Positions 50,765 through 59,679 of a stretch of 64,000 nt of DNA are shown piece by piece. The stretch is taken from assembly GCF_040822085.1 (NCBI RefSeq), contig NZ_CP162006.1:3410001-3474000 (forward strand), written 5' to 3'. Each line of letters opens with the position of its first letter. The first letter of the stretch is position 1. Source of the DNA: Rhodoferax sp. WC2427 (GTDB taxonomy: Bacteria; Pseudomonadota; Gammaproteobacteria; Burkholderiales; Burkholderiaceae_C). The notes under the pieces were generated by a model. The model had not been told where the DNA came from. It worked only from the letters and a program-made list of their open reading frames with translations, and did no database searches. A program made the position numbers and the translations under genes.

Positions 50765-52443
50765 GCCGCGGCCCTCACCGCATCGGCATCCAGCTGCACC
50801 ACCCGGTGCATGCGCGCGGCCAGCACCGGGTCGTGGGTGGCGGCGATCAGCGTCTTGCCTTGGGCGAACTGCAGCAGCGCGTCGACCACGCCCTGGGCGG
50901 TTTCGGTGTCCAGGTGGGCGGTGGGTTCGTCTACCAGCAGCAGGTCGGCATCGGCATGTAGCACCATCCGGGCCAGTGCCAGCCGCACCTGTTCTCCGCC
51001 CGACAAGCCGGTGCCGCCCTCGCCCAGCGCCACGCCCACACCAGCCTGGGCGACGCGGCCCAGACCGGCCTGCTGCAGCGCTGCGCGCACTTCGGTCGAT
51101 GCCACGTCGGAACGGCCCAGCACCAGATGGTCTTGCACCGAGCCCGCAAAAATATGCGGCTTTTGCCCTATCCAGCCCATGCGCTGGCGCAGGGCCGAGA
51201 CGGAAGCGTCGGTCAGCAACACGCCGCCAATGCGGATGCGCCCCTGCTGTGCAGGCACCAGCCCCGCCAGCAGATGCAGCAAAGCCGTCTTGCCCGCGCC
51301 GCTGGCCCCCATCAGCGCCACGTGCTCGCCAGGGGCCACCCGCAGCCCGAAACCCGTAAACACAGGGGTTTCTCCCAGATGGCCAAAGTGCAGGTCGTTG
51401 ACCTGTACCGAAGGGGCGCCCAGGCTGCGCACGCCGGTGGGCGCTACAGCAGCCCCCGGCAAAGGCACGCCGTCTTCAGCAAGTTCTGCCAGGGCCGCCA
51501 AGGCCGCCTCGCCCGCGGCGCGGTCGTGCCACACCGCGGCGAGTTCGCGCAAGGGCTCAAAAAATGCCGGCGCCAACAGCAGGATGAACAGGCCCTCGGC
51601 CAGGCTTAAACGCTGCCCCCAACTACCCCAGGGGATGCTACCCAGCAGATGGAAACCCACATAGGCGGCCACCATGGCGACCCCCAGGGCCGCAAACAGC
51701 TCCAGTACCGCCGACGACAGGAACGCAATGCGCAATACCACCATGGTGCGCTGTCGCAGCGACTGGGCCGACGCACCCAGGCGGAGGGCGGTGGCATCGA
51801 CCGCGTCCAGCGCGCGCAAGGTGGCCAGGCCGCGCAGGCGGTCCAGCAAAAAGGCGTTCATCTGGCCCATCTCCACCATCTGGGCGGCGCTGGCCGCCTG
51901 GGCACGCCAGCCCACCAGCGCCATGAAGATCGGAATCAGCGGGGCGGCCACCAGCAGCACCAGGGCCGCAGCCCAGGAAAAGTAGGCCACGGTGGGCAGG
52001 ATCAGCAGCGGCACCACCATGGCCCGCCAGCGCGCGGGTTGGTAGCGCACCAGGTAGGGCAGCACCGCCTCGGCCTGCTCGGCCACTACGCTGGCGGCCA
52101 GCCCCGACGCGGGCCGGGCCGCGTCCAGCGGTGAGCGCGCGGCCAGCACTGCGGCCACCTGGGCCCGCAGGTCCGACACGTACCGCCGGGCAGCCGCAAA
52201 GACCCGGCGCAGCCCCCAGGCCTCGGCCGTGGCACGCAGCGCGCCCAGCAGCAACACCCCGGCTGCGGGCACCAGCACGGCATCCAGGCCGACGCCCCCG
52301 GCGGGGCTGGCCAGGCGGTCCACCGCCCAGGCCAGCAAGGCCGCTTGTGGCAGCCACAGCACGGCGGCCAGACCCTGCACCACACCGCCCGCGCCCCAAG
52401 GGGTCAGGCTGCGCAGGCGGGGGGTGGGGTGGGAGGTTTTCAT
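50761..52443 (-). CDS. cydD: Thiol reductant ABC exporter subunit CydD
   Basis: A 560-aa half-transporter partnering CydC. The ATPase domain has Walker A ALMGASGAGKTALLHLLAGL, signature GLSGGEQVRLALARMVL, and Walker B LLLVDEPTAHLD, with the switch His in AATHDP. It is first gene of cydDCABX. The ATG is 2 bp from the edge of a perfect 46-bp palindrome, and there is no Shine-Dalgarno beyond AAAAG, so translation may start inefficiently or the true start may be slightly downstream. Confidence 0.95.
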   Translation of the reverse strand: MKTSHPTPRLRSLTPWGAGGVVQGLAAVLWLPQAALLAWAVDRLASPAGGVGLDAVLVPAAGVLLLGALRATAEAWGLRRVFAAARRYVSDLRAQVAAVLAARSPLDAARPASGLAASVVAEQAEAVLPYLVRYQPARWRAMVVPLLILPTVAYFSWAAALVLLVAAPLIPIFMALVGWRAQAASAAQMVEMGQMNAFLLDRLRGLATLRALDAVDATALRLGASAQSLRQRTMVVLRIAFLSSAVLELFAALGVAMVAAYVGFHLLGSIPWGSWGQRLSLAEGLFILLLAPAFFEPLRELAAVWHDRAAGEAALAALAELAEDGVPLPGAAVAPTGVRSLGAPSVQVNDLHFGHLGETPVFTGFGLRVAPGEHVALMGASGAGKTALLHLLAGLVPAQQGRIRIGGVLLTDASVSALRQRMGWIGQKPHIFAGSVQDHLVLGRSDVASTEVRAALQQAGLGRVAQAGVGVALGEGGTGLSGGEQVRLALARMVLHADADLLLVDEPTAHLDTETAQGVVDALLQFAQGKTLIAATHDPVLAARMHRVVQLDADAVRAAA

Positions 52444-52445
52444 CT

Positions 52446-52491
52446 TTTAATGATTGAAATTTCAGTAATTACTGAAATTTCAATCATTAAA
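52446..52491. promoter_or_regulatory. Perfect 46-bp palindrome: candidate cyd operon operator
   Basis: The half-site TTTAATGATTGAAATTTCAG continues to TAA, then reads back as its exact reverse complement across 52468/52469. Each half contains the self-complementary 10-mer TGAAATTTCA (52455-52464 and 52473-52482), 18 bp apart. It begins at the last base of the -10 box and runs to the cydD start, so a bound dimer pair would block initiation or early elongation. Confidence 0.85.
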
Positions 52492-52519
52492 TTATAAGAA
52501 AAACTTTGCGCTGGGTCAA
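52491..52519 (-). promoter_or_regulatory. Sigma-70 promoter of cydDCABX
   Basis: On the minus strand: -35 TTGACC (52519-52514), a 17-bp spacer, -10 TATAAT (52496-52491). This is a near-consensus promoter. Transcription should start around 52484, inside the palindrome, about 40 bases before the cydD ATG. A strong promoter overlapped by a strong operator implies regulation mainly by repression. Confidence 0.85.
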
Positions 52520-52765
52520 ACGCCATGCGGGTGGGCCACCACACCCTGTGGTGGGATGGAAGCTTCGCCGCCAAAGTTAACCCTGTCAACACGGGACAAA
52601 CTTGTGGATAAGCCGGGAAAACCGCTGTATGCGCGTCCTAAGTGCTTGTTTTCAATGGGTAAAGCTTGCATTGCCCAAAAAACAGGCAGCTTGTGCCCAT
52701 GGCCCGGATGGCCGAATTCGCCTACCATGGACTGCCCCCGTGGCCCGCTGAAAAGGAGATTTTTT

Positions 52766-53230
52766 ATGCCCATCCGCCCGCTTGTCTGGTTGGCTGTTGC
52801 CGCCCTCGCCCTCGCTGCCTGCGCCACCCCCTCCGCGCCCTCCGGCCCGGCGTTGCAGGGGCGGCTCAGCGCCCTGCGTTGGACGCTGCAATCGGCCACC
52901 GACGGCCAGGGGCAGCCGATGGCCGTGCTGTTTCCGCGTGCCGATCCGCGCTTTACGGTGGAGTTCAAGGAGGGCCGCATGGGCATCCGGGGCGGCTGCA
53001 ACGCCATGGGTGGCAGCTACCAGATCGACGCGGCCAACCGCTTGCAGGTGGGGCCGATGGTGTCCACGCGCATGGCCTGCGGGGGCGGGCTCATGGAGGC
53101 CGACCAGGCCCTGGGCGCCCTGCTCGCCCAGCGCCTGCAGGTGCGGCTGGACGACGGTCCGGCACCCGTGCTGCGGCTGCTGTCCGATGCCGGGCAAACA
53201 CTGGTGTGGGTGGGCGTGCCCACACCATAA
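52766..53230 (+). CDS. META-domain lipoprotein (HslJ-like)
   Basis: 154 aa. The lipoprotein signal peptide MPIRPLVWLAVAALALAAC has Cys19 as lipidation site. The META domain follows: LRWTLQSATDG, then FKEGRMGIRGGCNAMGGSYQ with the conserved GGCN, and VSTRMACGGGLMEAD with the paired Cys. HslJ-like proteins are linked to heat-induced novobiocin resistance in E. coli, but their biochemistry is unknown. ATG 52766 has AAAAGGAG upstream; longer in-frame starts are not credible. Transcribed divergently from cydD. Confidence 0.9.
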   Translation: MPIRPLVWLAVAALALAACATPSAPSGPALQGRLSALRWTLQSATDGQGQPMAVLFPRADPRFTVEFKEGRMGIRGGCNAMGGSYQIDAANRLQVGPMVSTRMACGGGLMEADQALGALLAQRLQVRLDDGPAPVLRLLSDAGQTLVWVGVPTP

Positions 53231-53244
53231 CGCTACATTTTATA

Positions 53245-53280
53245 TAGCTGCTTGCGCTTATTCAATAAGCGCAAAGTGCC
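53245..53280. repeat. Dispersed intergenic hairpin repeat, copy 5
   Basis: ATAGCTGCTTGCGCTTATT-CA-ATAAGCGCAAAGTGCC. The inner TTGCGCTTATT/ATAAGCGCAA stem is nearly perfect, making this the clearest copy in the window. It lies between the convergent META-lipoprotein and gshA genes. Confidence 0.75.
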
Positions 53281-53296
53281 TGTTTGACCCTTGATG

Positions 53297-54880
53297 TCAC
53301 GCCGCCACAGAAGGTGCCCCGGCCCGGCGGTGTTTCACCACCAGACGCTCCGGTGACAGGTATTCCGGCAGGTAGACATCGAAGGGCATGGTGTCGGCGG
53401 CTTCGATGGCTTTCTGGGCAGCGACCGAGGCGGTGGTCATGGCCTCGAAGCGGGCTTGTTGCTCGGCACTGAACGGCAGGTCCAGCAGGTGCTGGCGGGT
53501 CTTCAAGGACTGGGCGGCGATGAAGGGCACGAACGAGCCGCACGCGGTCTCTTGCATGGCGGCTAGCACGCGGGCCGACGACAGCAGGCTGGGGTCGGCC
53601 AGGGCGGCGTCGGCAGAGGCCAGTGCATCGCTGTACAGCGTGCCGCCGTGCACGGCATCCAGCGCGGCTGCGATCGGGCGGCATTGGGCCACCAGGTCGC
53701 TGCCCCACTGGGCCAGCGGCACCTCTGCGCCAGCGCGCTCCAGCGTCAGGCCGGGCTCGCGGCCCCGGGCGGCCACGCGGTGCTGGTTGTGCGCCAGCTC
53801 GGTGATTTCCTGCGGGGTGTCGGGCGGGCTGTCATTGAGCAGGCAGTGCAGCAGAAACACGTCGATAAAGCGCATGGTCTGGGCGGTGATGCCCACCGGC
53901 ACAAACGGGTCCAGGTCCAGCAGGCGCACCTCCACGTACTCCACACCGCGCTCGCGCAGGGCATGCAGCGGGCGTTCGCCGGGGTAGATGACGCGCTTGG
54001 GGCGGATGGTGCCGTAGAACTCGTTCTCGATCTGCAGCAGGCTGGTGGCCAGCTGGTTGTAGTCGCCTCCGGTGCCGCGCACGCCCACCGCCTTGTAGGC
54101 CGGGTACGGACGGGTCAGTGCGTCCTGCAGCGACGCGCCATAGCCTTCCAGGCTGTTGTAGCTGACCGCCAGCGAGGCCTGGGCATCGCTTTGGTAGCCC
54201 AGGCGGCCCATGCGCAGCGAAGTGCCGTAAGGCATGTACATGGTGCGGTCGTTGAGCTGCTGCAGTTCATGCTGGCGGCCCGCCACAAAACTGGAACACA
54301 CGGCGGGCGACGCACCAAACAGGTACAGCAGCAGGAACGCGTGGCGGCGGAAGTTGCGGATCAGGCCAAAGTACTCTTCGCTGCTCACCCCTGGCAGCGA
54401 CCAGTTGTAGTGGATGCCCGAGATGGTTTGCATGCGGCGGCCATAGCGGTGGCCCAGGCCCATGCGGTAGACGCTCTTGGCGCGGCCCACATTGGAGCTG
54501 CCATAGCGGCCAATGGGGATGGTCTCGTCGGTCGGCAGGCCACAGGGCATGCTGGACACCCAGAGCATTTCGTCGTCGCCCTGGGCCTGCAGGGTGCGGT
54601 AGGTGAACTGGTGCACTTCGGTCAGCTCGTCCAGGCAGTCCTGTACGCCCTGGTGCACGCCGGTGATCAGCTCGACCTGGGATTCGCTGAAGTCGGTGGT
54701 GATGTGCGGGTGTGTCAGCGCGGAGCCGAGTGCGGCCGGATGGGGTGTCAAGGCCAGGCTGCCGCTGGGCTGGGCGCGCAGGCTTTCTTTCTCCAGGCCA
54801 CGGCGGATGCCCTGGAGCCGGTCGGGCGCGAGGGCCTGCAGGCGTTCTAGCAATGCGGCGGGGGGGGTGGAGCTGCTCAT
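53297..54880 (-). CDS. gshA: Glutamate-cysteine ligase
   Basis: First step of glutathione synthesis; 527 aa, the proteobacterial GshA type (E. coli 518). Landmarks: GIRRGLEKESLRA with the Mg/ATP-binding Glu residues, TTDFSESQVELITG, WVSSMPCGLP, RYGRRMQTISGIHYNWSLP and YVEVRLLDLDPF. A single-gene unit between convergent repeats and an upstream hairpin. Glutathione is also the cargo of the CydDC exporter encoded nearby, a functional link across the two units. Confidence 0.97.
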   Translation of the reverse strand: MSSSTPPAALLERLQALAPDRLQGIRRGLEKESLRAQPSGSLALTPHPAALGSALTHPHITTDFSESQVELITGVHQGVQDCLDELTEVHQFTYRTLQAQGDDEMLWVSSMPCGLPTDETIPIGRYGSSNVGRAKSVYRMGLGHRYGRRMQTISGIHYNWSLPGVSSEEYFGLIRNFRRHAFLLLYLFGASPAVCSSFVAGRQHELQQLNDRTMYMPYGTSLRMGRLGYQSDAQASLAVSYNSLEGYGASLQDALTRPYPAYKAVGVRGTGGDYNQLATSLLQIENEFYGTIRPKRVIYPGERPLHALRERGVEYVEVRLLDLDPFVPVGITAQTMRFIDVFLLHCLLNDSPPDTPQEITELAHNQHRVAARGREPGLTLERAGAEVPLAQWGSDLVAQCRPIAAALDAVHGGTLYSDALASADAALADPSLLSSARVLAAMQETACGSFVPFIAAQSLKTRQHLLDLPFSAEQQARFEAMTTASVAAQKAIEAADTMPFDVYLPEYLSPERLVVKHRRAGAPSVAA

Positions 54881-54897
54881 CTTGGGTATCCGTTAGA

Positions 54898-54958
54898 GAC
54901 TGGATGCAGTGCCCAGACTCTGGGCGGCTCGCCCACGGTCTGGGCACTGCATCCAGTC
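54898..54958. repeat. Perfect 21-bp inverted repeat upstream of gshA
   Basis: Arms 54898-54918 (GACTGGATGCAGTGCCCAGA C) and 54938-54958 are exact reverse complements; the 19-nt centre contains a further GGGC/GCCC pairing. It starts 18 bases upstream of the gshA ATG, so the transcript leader would fold into a very stable hairpin next to the ribosome site, or it may be a terminator or mobile REP-like element. Confidence 0.8.
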
Positions 54959-55022
54959 AAACATAAATCTTGACCGGGCGTGGAAGGTATCACAGGCGCG
55001 CCGGGCGTGCTGGAGACGGCAC

Positions 55023-55053
55023 AACGCCCCCAGCCGCAAGGCGTGGGGGCGTT
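55023..55053. terminator. Hairpin after the RND operon
   Basis: AACGCCCCC-A-GCC-GCAA-GGC-GTGGGGGCGTT: strong stem 18 bases beyond the outer-membrane factor stop (minus strand). There is no long U-tract, so termination strength is uncertain. Confidence 0.6.
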
Positions 55054-55071
55054 CGTGTCAGGACAAAACGG

Positions 55072-56523
55072 CTACTTTGTGGTCTGCGCGGTGACGCTGG
55101 CGGCATCCCAGCCGCCACCCAAAGCCTTGTACAGGCTGACCACGGCATTCAACTGGCTGCGCTGGATATCGATCAGGCCGGCTTCGGCCTGGGCCAGGTC
55201 GCGCTGGGCGTTCAGCACTTCCAGGTAGCTGGAATAGCCATTCTTGTAGCGCAGGTCGGCCAGGCGCAGGGTGCTGCGCAGGGCGGCGATGCGCTGGGCC
55301 GTGGTGGCGGTGATGTCACGGCCCGCAGCCACGTTGTTCAGCGCGTCGTGCACGTCGCGGAAGGCGTTTTGCACCGTCTGCGTGTAGGTGGCCAATGCCT
55401 GCTGCTGGCGCGCGTTGGACGCGGCCACCACGGCATCGATAGCCCCGGCGCGGAAGATCGGCTGCGTCAGATTGCCCACCAGGTTCCACAGCAGCGAGGC
55501 CGGGTCGAACAGGTCCGACAGGTCTTTCGACTGGTAGCCCAGGCCGGCCGTGAGGCTGAGCTTGGGAAAGTAGGCGGCGCGGGCCTGGCCGATGTCGGCG
55601 TTGGCCGCGATCAGGCTTTGCTCGGCGGCCACCACGTCGGGGCGGCGGGTCAGCACATCGGACGGCAGATCGGCCGGAATCGCCTGCGCGGCGTACAGCG
55701 CACCCAGGTCGGCACCGCGCACCAGCACCGGGTTAGCGATGTCGCTGGGCTTGCGGCCCAGCAGCACGGCCAGCGCGGATTCGGCATTGCGGCGGGCCTG
55801 GCCGGTCTGCTGCAGCGTGGCCTGGATGCCAGCGGCTTCGGACTCGGCCTGGCGCAGGTCCATCTCGCCGATCACTCCGGCGCCGAAGCGGCGGTTTTGC
55901 AAACGCAGGTTTTCGGTGCGGGTGGCCAGGGTCTGCTCGCCCAGGGTCTGCTGGGCATCCAGAGCACGCAGGGCAAAGTAGCTTTGTGCCACGTTGGCGT
56001 ACAGCGTGGTCAGCACCGTGCCCCGGCTGGCGGCCTGGGCCAGCAGGCGGGCACGGGCGGCTTCGTCGGCGCGGGCGTATTTGCCCCAGAAATCGAGTTC
56101 GTAGCTGGCACTCAGGCCCAGTTGCCGGTCGTTGGAGTACAGACTGGCACCGGGGTTGAGGCTGGCCGAATTCTCGCTGGCCCGGCGGCGCGCGGCGCTG
56201 GCGTTCAGGTCCACCGTGGGGTAGAAATTGGACGCGTTCTGGTCCAGCGTGGCGCGGGCCTCGGCAATCCGGGCGCTGGCCAGGGCCAGGTCCTGGCTGT
56301 TGGCCGCGGCCTCTTGCAGCAAACCGTCCAGCACCGGGTCATTGAAACCCTTCCACCACACCAGCCAGTCCACGCTGGTGGCGGTGCCACTGCTGGTCAA
56401 GGTGGCGGGCAGGTCCAGCGCCGGGCGCTGGTAGTTAGGACCCACAGGGGCGATAGCGCACGCCGATAGGGCGCAAGCAGCTATTAAAGTAATAGCAAAC
56501 GATGTGAGAGTGCGCTTAGACAT
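55072..56523 (-). CDS. RND efflux outer-membrane lipoprotein (OprM/NodT family)
   Basis: A 483-aa outer-membrane channel of a tripartite efflux pump. The lipoprotein signal has its Cys in LSACAIAPVGPNYQRP, and APVGPNYQRP is the hallmark of the OprM family. Two repeated coiled-coil/strand halves follow (WKGFNDPVLDGLLQEAAANS, then ALASARIAEARATL; DVVAAEQSLIAANADIGQAR in the second). ATG 56523 overlaps the pump gene by 8 bp and has AAGGAG six bases upstream. The DNA coding for the hydrophobic core of the signal peptide (~56467-56494) is derived from or identical in sequence to the dispersed hairpin repeat. Confidence 0.95.
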   Translation of the reverse strand: MSKRTLTSFAITLIAACALSACAIAPVGPNYQRPALDLPATLTSSGTATSVDWLVWWKGFNDPVLDGLLQEAAANSQDLALASARIAEARATLDQNASNFYPTVDLNASAARRRASENSASLNPGASLYSNDRQLGLSASYELDFWGKYARADEAARARLLAQAASRGTVLTTLYANVAQSYFALRALDAQQTLGEQTLATRTENLRLQNRRFGAGVIGEMDLRQAESEAAGIQATLQQTGQARRNAESALAVLLGRKPSDIANPVLVRGADLGALYAAQAIPADLPSDVLTRRPDVVAAEQSLIAANADIGQARAAYFPKLSLTAGLGYQSKDLSDLFDPASLLWNLVGNLTQPIFRAGAIDAVVAASNARQQQALATYTQTVQNAFRDVHDALNNVAAGRDITATTAQRIAALRSTLRLADLRYKNGYSSYLEVLNAQRDLAQAEAGLIDIQRSQLNAVVSLYKALGGGWDAASVTAQTTK

Positions 56524-59500
56524 GCTGCGCTCCTTCGCCATGGGCAGGTCGGTTCAGGCTCTGGAAGTCCTCCGGCGTGCTGCGGAAGTTCCAGTCGTTG
56601 ACCAATTTAAAGAACAGCGGCACCAAAAATACCGCCAAGAAGGTCGCCGCAAGCATGCCGCCCAGCACACCGGTACCGATGGACTGGCGCGCAGCCGCAC
56701 CCGCACCACTGGAGAACGCCAGGGGCACCACGCCCAAAATGAAGGCCAGCGAGGTCATCAGAATCGGGCGGAACCGCAGGCGGGCCGCTTCCAGCGCGGC
56801 GGCCACCGGGGTCAGGCCGTCGTGCACCTTCATGGTCGCGAACTCGACGATCAGAATCGCATTCTTGGCCGACAGGCCCAGCAGCGTGACCAGACCGATC
56901 TGGAAGTACACGTCGTTGGTGTAGTTGCGCAGGTACACCGCCACCAGCGCGCCGAAGATACCGAACGGCAGGGCCAGCAGCACCGAGAACGGCAGCGACC
57001 ACTTTTCATACTGCGCGGCCAGGATCAAGAAGATCATCACAAAACCGGCGCCGATCGCCAGCCCGCTGGAGCCGCTGCTGCGCTTTTGCTGGAACGCCGT
57101 GCCACCCCAGTCGTAGCCCACGTCGGACGGCAGCACATTGGCCGCGGCCCGTTCCATGGCGGCAATCGCCTGGCCCGAGCTATAGCCGGGCTTCGGATCG
57201 CCCAGGATCTGGATCGATGGCAGCGCGTTGAAATGCTGCACCGAATCGGGGCCGGCGGCAAACTGCACATCGGCCACGCTGCGGATCTGGATCATCTTGC
57301 CGGTGTTGCTGCGCACATACAAGTTGCCGATGTCGTCCGGCTTGGCACGGTACTGGCCTTCGGCCTGCATCAGCACCTGGTAAATACGGCCGCTCTTGTT
57401 GAAGTCGTTCACGTAGTAACTGCCCAGGGTGGCGGCCAGGGTGTTGTAGATGTCGGCCACCGCGATGCCCATGGAGCGGGCTTTCTCAGTGTCCACGCTC
57501 ACATACAACTGGGGCGAATTGGCTTGCCACAGGGTTTGCACGCCCTTGAGCTCGGGCTGCTTGTTGGCCTCGGCCAGCAGCGCGGGCAGAATTTGCGCCA
57601 GGCGGCGCACGCCACCGTCACCCTTGTTTTGCAGGTAGAACTCAAAGCCGCCGGTCTGGCCCAGGCCCTGGATGGCGGGCGGGGTGAAAGCCAGGGGCAG
57701 GCCTTCCTTGATACCGCCGGTCTTCATGTAGAACTCGCCCACCAGCTCTTTGGCCGACTGGTTGCGCTCGGCCCACGGAACCAGCGGAAAGAACATGGTG
57801 GCTGCCGACGACTTCAGGCCGCCACCGCCCAGGAAGTTCAGGCCCACCAGGCTAAAGGTGGAGTCGATGTTCTTGTTGGGCGAAACTGCCGCTTCGATCT
57901 GCTTGACCACCTGGTTGGTGCGGTCCAGCGAAGAACCTTCGGGCAGGATGGCCGCAGCAATGTAGTAGCCCTGGTCTTCGTCAGGCACCAGACCACCGGG
58001 GACGATCTTGAACAGCAGGCCGGTCAGCCCCGCCATGCACAGGAACAGGATCACCCCCAGGATGCCGCGCTTGAGGAAGAAGCCCACACCGCGGGTGTAG
58101 CGGTGGGTCAGCTTCTCGAAGCTGCGGTTGAACCAGTCGAAAAACGCGTTCTTGCGCTCGGCACCGGGCTTGAGCAGCACCGCGCACAGGGCCGGGGTCA
58201 GGGTCAGTGCGACCACACCCGACAAGCACACGGCGATTGTGATGGTGACCGAGAACTGGCGGTACAGCTCACCGGCCAACCCGCCCAGAAAGGCCACCGG
58301 GATGAAGGCGGCGCACAGCACCAGCACAATCGCCACCACCGGGCCGGTCACTTCGCGCATGGCCTCGATCGCGGCTTCGCGCGGGCTCATGCCTTCTTCG
58401 TGCATCAGGCGCTCGACGTTTTCCAGCACCACGATGGCATCGTCCACCACGATACCGATGGCCAGCACCATGCCGAACAGGGTCAGGGTGTTGATGCTGT
58501 AGCCCAGCAGGTGCAGCCCCGCCATGGTGCCGATCAGCGACACCGGCACGGCCAGCGTGGGGATGATGGTGGCGCGCCAGCTTTGCAGGAACAAATACAC
58601 CACCACGAACACCAGCACCATGGCTTCGGCCAGGGTTTTGAGCACTTCGTGGATCGACTCGGTCACGAACGGCGTGGTGTCATAAGGCGTGGAATAGGTC
58701 AGGCCCTCGGGAAATTTGGCCTTCAACTCGACCAGCGTCTTCTCCAATGCTTCGCGGGTGTCCAGTGCATTGGCACCGGTTTGCAGGAACACGCCCACGG
58801 GGACCGTGGGGTGGCCATTGATGCGGCCATAGAAGTTGTAGTCTTTGGAACCCAGTTCGACCCGGGCCACGTCTTTGAGGCGCACCAAGGCACCGTTGGC
58901 CCCCGTGCGCACCACGATGTTGGCAAACTGCTCGGGCTCCAGCAGGCGGCCCTTGGCGGTGACGGTCAGGGTCAGTTCCTCGGTATTGCCCGGGGGTGAG
59001 CCGATCTTGCCGGCAGCGTACTGGGCGTTTTGCTCGGTCACGGCGCTGGAGATGTCGCCCACGGTGATACCCAGGGCGGCCATCCGGTCCGGGCGCAGCC
59101 AGATGCGCATGGCGTAGTCTTTGGCGCCGAAAATCTGCACATTGGTGGTGCCGGGCACGCGCTTGATGGCATCCAGCACGTTTTGCGTCACGTAGTTGGA
59201 GATGAATAGCGCGTCGTAGCGGTCGTCGGGCGAATAGATCGCCGCCACGGTCATGAAGCTGGCCGAGCTTTTGGCGACGGTGACGCCCTGGCGCTGCACT
59301 TCCTGCGGCAGCTTGTTCAGCACCTGGTTGACGCGGTTGTTGACGTTGACCGCCGCGATGTCCAGGTCGGTGCCCACGTCAAACGTGATGCTGATGGACA
59401 CGGCACCATCGCCGGACGAGGTGGAGCTCATGTAGAGCATTTTTTCCACGCCATTGATCGATTGCTCGATGGGCGCGGCCACGGTGGTTTCCAGCACTTC

Positions 59501-59665
59501 GGCCGAAGCACCGGGGTAGACCGCGCTGACACTCACCACCGGGGGCGAGATTTCCGGGTAGCGGGCAATCGGCAGCACGCGCATGGCGGCCAGTCCGGCC
59601 AGCACCAGGAACAGGGACAACACCGTCGCGAAGATCGGACGGTCGATGAAAAACTTGGAGAACAT
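56516..59665 (-). CDS. RND multidrug efflux pump, inner-membrane subunit (AcrB/MexB type)
   Basis: A 1049-aa proton-driven drug exporter of the HAE-1 class, full length for the family. Start MFSKFFIDRPIFATVLSLFL is typical. The proton-relay Asp pair lies in helix 4 (GIVVDDAIVVLENVERLM), and the porter domain contains YPGASAEVLETTVAAPIEQS. The second half repeats the fold (GLSAKNAILIVEFATMK). It extrudes hydrophobic antibiotics, dyes, detergents or solvents. It starts 14 bp after the adaptor gene stop. Confidence 0.97.
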   Translation of the reverse strand: MFSKFFIDRPIFATVLSLFLVLAGLAAMRVLPIARYPEISPPVVSVSAVYPGASAEVLETTVAAPIEQSINGVEKMLYMSSTSSGDGAVSISITFDVGTDLDIAAVNVNNRVNQVLNKLPQEVQRQGVTVAKSSASFMTVAAIYSPDDRYDALFISNYVTQNVLDAIKRVPGTTNVQIFGAKDYAMRIWLRPDRMAALGITVGDISSAVTEQNAQYAAGKIGSPPGNTEELTLTVTAKGRLLEPEQFANIVVRTGANGALVRLKDVARVELGSKDYNFYGRINGHPTVPVGVFLQTGANALDTREALEKTLVELKAKFPEGLTYSTPYDTTPFVTESIHEVLKTLAEAMVLVFVVVYLFLQSWRATIIPTLAVPVSLIGTMAGLHLLGYSINTLTLFGMVLAIGIVVDDAIVVLENVERLMHEEGMSPREAAIEAMREVTGPVVAIVLVLCAAFIPVAFLGGLAGELYRQFSVTITIAVCLSGVVALTLTPALCAVLLKPGAERKNAFFDWFNRSFEKLTHRYTRGVGFFLKRGILGVILFLCMAGLTGLLFKIVPGGLVPDEDQGYYIAAAILPEGSSLDRTNQVVKQIEAAVSPNKNIDSTFSLVGLNFLGGGGLKSSAATMFFPLVPWAERNQSAKELVGEFYMKTGGIKEGLPLAFTPPAIQGLGQTGGFEFYLQNKGDGGVRRLAQILPALLAEANKQPELKGVQTLWQANSPQLYVSVDTEKARSMGIAVADIYNTLAATLGSYYVNDFNKSGRIYQVLMQAEGQYRAKPDDIGNLYVRSNTGKMIQIRSVADVQFAAGPDSVQHFNALPSIQILGDPKPGYSSGQAIAAMERAAANVLPSDVGYDWGGTAFQQKRSSGSSGLAIGAGFVMIFLILAAQYEKWSLPFSVLLALPFGIFGALVAVYLRNYTNDVYFQIGLVTLLGLSAKNAILIVEFATMKVHDGLTPVAAALEAARLRFRPILMTSLAFILGVVPLAFSSGAGAAARQSIGTGVLGGMLAATFLAVFLVPLFFKLVNDWNFRSTPEDFQSLNRPAHGEGAQHV

Positions 59666-59679
59666 GGGGGTGTTGCTCC

